Shown here: positions 63,103-64,000 of the stretch, piece after piece
Layout of the letters: each line of letters begins with the position of its first letter
Numbering within the stretch: the first letter of the stretch is position 1
Made by a program: the position numbers and the translations under genes
Source of the DNA: Erythrobacter sp. CCH5-A1
GTDB lineage: Bacteria; Pseudomonadota; Alphaproteobacteria; Sphingomonadales; Sphingomonadaceae
Assembly: GCF_001557115.1 (NCBI RefSeq)
Contig: NZ_LSKQ01000105.1
Location: 1-64,000, forward strand
Length of the DNA: 64,000 bases
Direction: 5' to 3'
Notes under the pieces: model-generated
Told to the model about the DNA's origin: nothing
What the model saw: the letters and a program-made list of their open reading frames with translations, nothing else
Database searches by the model: none

Positions 63103-63560
63103 ATCACGCGGCGCATGCCCGCTTCGGGCAGCATGGCGCGCATCGGATCGGGCAGCACGGCGCTCTTCAAATCGACATGGCGCGGCCGGTTTCCGCGCAG
63201 CTTGAAGATACGCTGCACCCGCGCGACCAGATCGGCCGGCTCGAAGGGCTTTGAGAGGAAGTCCTGCGCCCCGGCATAGATCGCCTGCAGCTGGTCCTGC
63301 TCGCCGTTCATCGCGGTGAACATCATCACCGGCAGATCGTAGAGCGCGCTCGAGCGCCGCAGCCGGCGCAGCAGGGTCATGCCGGATTCGCCCGGCATCG
63401 ACTGGTCGAGCAGCAGCAGATCGGGGCGCTTCTTCTGAACGCAGGTCCACGCCGCCGCAGCGGTCGTGACCCAGCCGCAGGCGAAGCCCGCATCGATCAG
63501 CACCTCGCTTGCGAGCTCTGCGATCAGTTCGTCGTCATCGGCAATCAGGATGCGGGCCAT
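63099..63560 (-). CDS. Response regulator receiver-only protein
   Basis: 153-residue CheY-like receiver. Acidic pocket D8/D9, phosphoacceptor D52 ([10 protein letters not shown]), T82 and K104 are all present, so it should be phosphorylatable. The 30-residue C-terminal tail ([18 protein letters not shown]...) has no output domain. Start ATG 63558-63560; the upstream open frame is not homologous. No histidine kinase gene is adjacent, so the partner kinase is elsewhere. Convergent overlap with mcd. Confidence 0.9.
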   Translation of the reverse strand: MARILIADDDELIAELASEVLIDAGFACGWVTTAAAAWTCVQKKRPDLLLLDQSMPGESGMTLLRRLRRSSALYDLPVMMFTAMNGEQDQLQAIYAGAQDFLSKPFEPADLVARVQRIFKLRGNRPRHVDLKSAVLPDPMRAMLPEAGMRRVI

Positions 63561-63720
63561 GGGAATCCTGTGGGCAGTTGGCGTTGGCAAATGCCGGATT
63601 AACCACGTGCCGGTTGGAGCGGCCCTGCCGGCCCCCTCCGGTGCATTCCCTAGCGCCGCCCGTTGCGCACTCGTTGCGGTGTCTTGCCGCTGTCGTGGCG
63701 GTCTGCGAGGGAGTTCGGCG

Positions 63721-64000
63721 ATGACCAGCGATTCTCTTGAAGGGGCGTCCAACAGCGCCCGCGTCGGCCCGTTCTATGTCACGCAAGGCATTCACAACCT
63801 TCGCGATTATGGCGGCTATGCGGTGCCGGGCGGCGGGCGCGTGCGGAGCGGGGTGCTGCTGCGCTCGGGCCAGCATATGGAGGCGTCGGACGCGGATCTG
63901 GCGCTGTTGGACACGCTGGATATCCGCACCGTGATCGACCTGCGCGGCAACAGCGAACGGGAGGGCTTCCCGTGTAGACGCCATCCGAACTTCGCTGCGC
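63721..64000 (+). CDS. Tyrosine-protein phosphatase (partial, C-terminus outside window)
   Basis: 93 residues to the right edge. VTQGIHNLRDYGGYAVPGGG (20-39) and IRTVIDLRGNSEREGFP (71-87) are hallmarks of the Y_phosphatase3 (PF13350) type protein-tyrosine/serine phosphatases; the catalytic CX5R lies beyond the edge. The ATG has GAGGGAG 9 bases upstream. The product may be exported or cytoplasmic; no signal peptide is seen in the part present. Confidence 0.85.
   Translation, partial: MTSDSLEGASNSARVGPFYVTQGIHNLRDYGGYAVPGGGRVRSGVLLRSGQHMEASDADLALLDTLDIRTVIDLRGNSEREGFPCRRHPNFAA

Noticed and set aside
1..64000. CRISPR arrays, prophage, insertion sequences, tRNA or rRNA genes
   Set aside because: No regularly spaced repeats, transposase or integrase, structural-phage proteins, tRNA-like cloverleafs or rRNA segments were recognised by eye; a computed tRNA scan would be needed to exclude tRNAs fully.

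Overview
The window is chromosomal DNA from a GC-rich alphaproteobacterium. The gene set (MucR, DUF1489, TonB-dependent receptors with linked glycoside hydrolases, a probable methylsuccinyl-CoA dehydrogenase) and gene order suggest Sphingomonadales, most likely an Erythrobacteraceae-type marine or freshwater heterotroph. That placement is inference from protein resemblance; no rRNA or tRNA gene is visible. Coding density is very high and most gaps are under 200 bp. Many genes overlap by ATGA-type junctions or use GTG/TTG starts. I saw no phage, IS element or CRISPR array.

Layout: 1-5.7 kb is a chromosome-maintenance block (smc partial, two DsbA-like thiol oxidoreductases, dciA, divergent mutY), ending in an intergenic hairpin repeat. 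5.75-11.1 kb holds a small membrane protein behind a palindromic promoter, a serine hydrolase-nudC-DsbA/FrnE operon, stress and membrane proteins and a DUF1489 protein. 11.1-13.7 kb is a catabolic operon (SDR, SnoaL-like protein, Rieske oxygenase). 13.8-16.2 kb has mgtE, a cyclophilin and a small lipoprotein. 16.2-28.2 kb carries the widespread alphaproteobacterial block miaB-phoH-ybeY-corC and nfuA-nitroreductase-tsaB-rimI-mucR-fur-plsC. Here the two halves point at each other and are interrupted by two opposite-strand secreted-protein genes and a LysR gene. 28.3-36.3 kb has a large M16 peptidase, class II DAHP synthase, the ergothioneine pair egtB-egtD and an FAD oxidoreductase. 36.3-39.0 kb is a nucleotidyltransferase, glycerophosphotransferase-like and FkbM methyltransferase operon for a surface glycan or polymer.

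39.1-49.9 kb is a beta-glucan (probably laminarin) utilisation locus: TonB receptor, GH16 endoglucanase, LacI regulator, MFS transporter and GH3 lipoprotein beta-glucosidase, with a divergent flavin-dependent halogenase. Two matching LacI-type operators, one in front of the receptor and one in front of GH3, suggest a self-contained regulon.

49.9-56.3 kb has an alkylsulfatase and then an inorganic-carbon cluster: SulP transporter, beta-carbonic anhydrase and two paralogous ArsR regulators. One ArsR gene is coupled to a protein that resembles isocitrate/isopropylmalate dehydrogenase but lacks the metal-binding aspartates. This is the most novel-looking unit of the window. 56.5-64 kb has two acyl-CoA dehydrogenases (one probably Mcd of the ethylmalonyl-CoA pathway), a second large TonB receptor, a stand-alone response regulator and the start of a tyrosine phosphatase.
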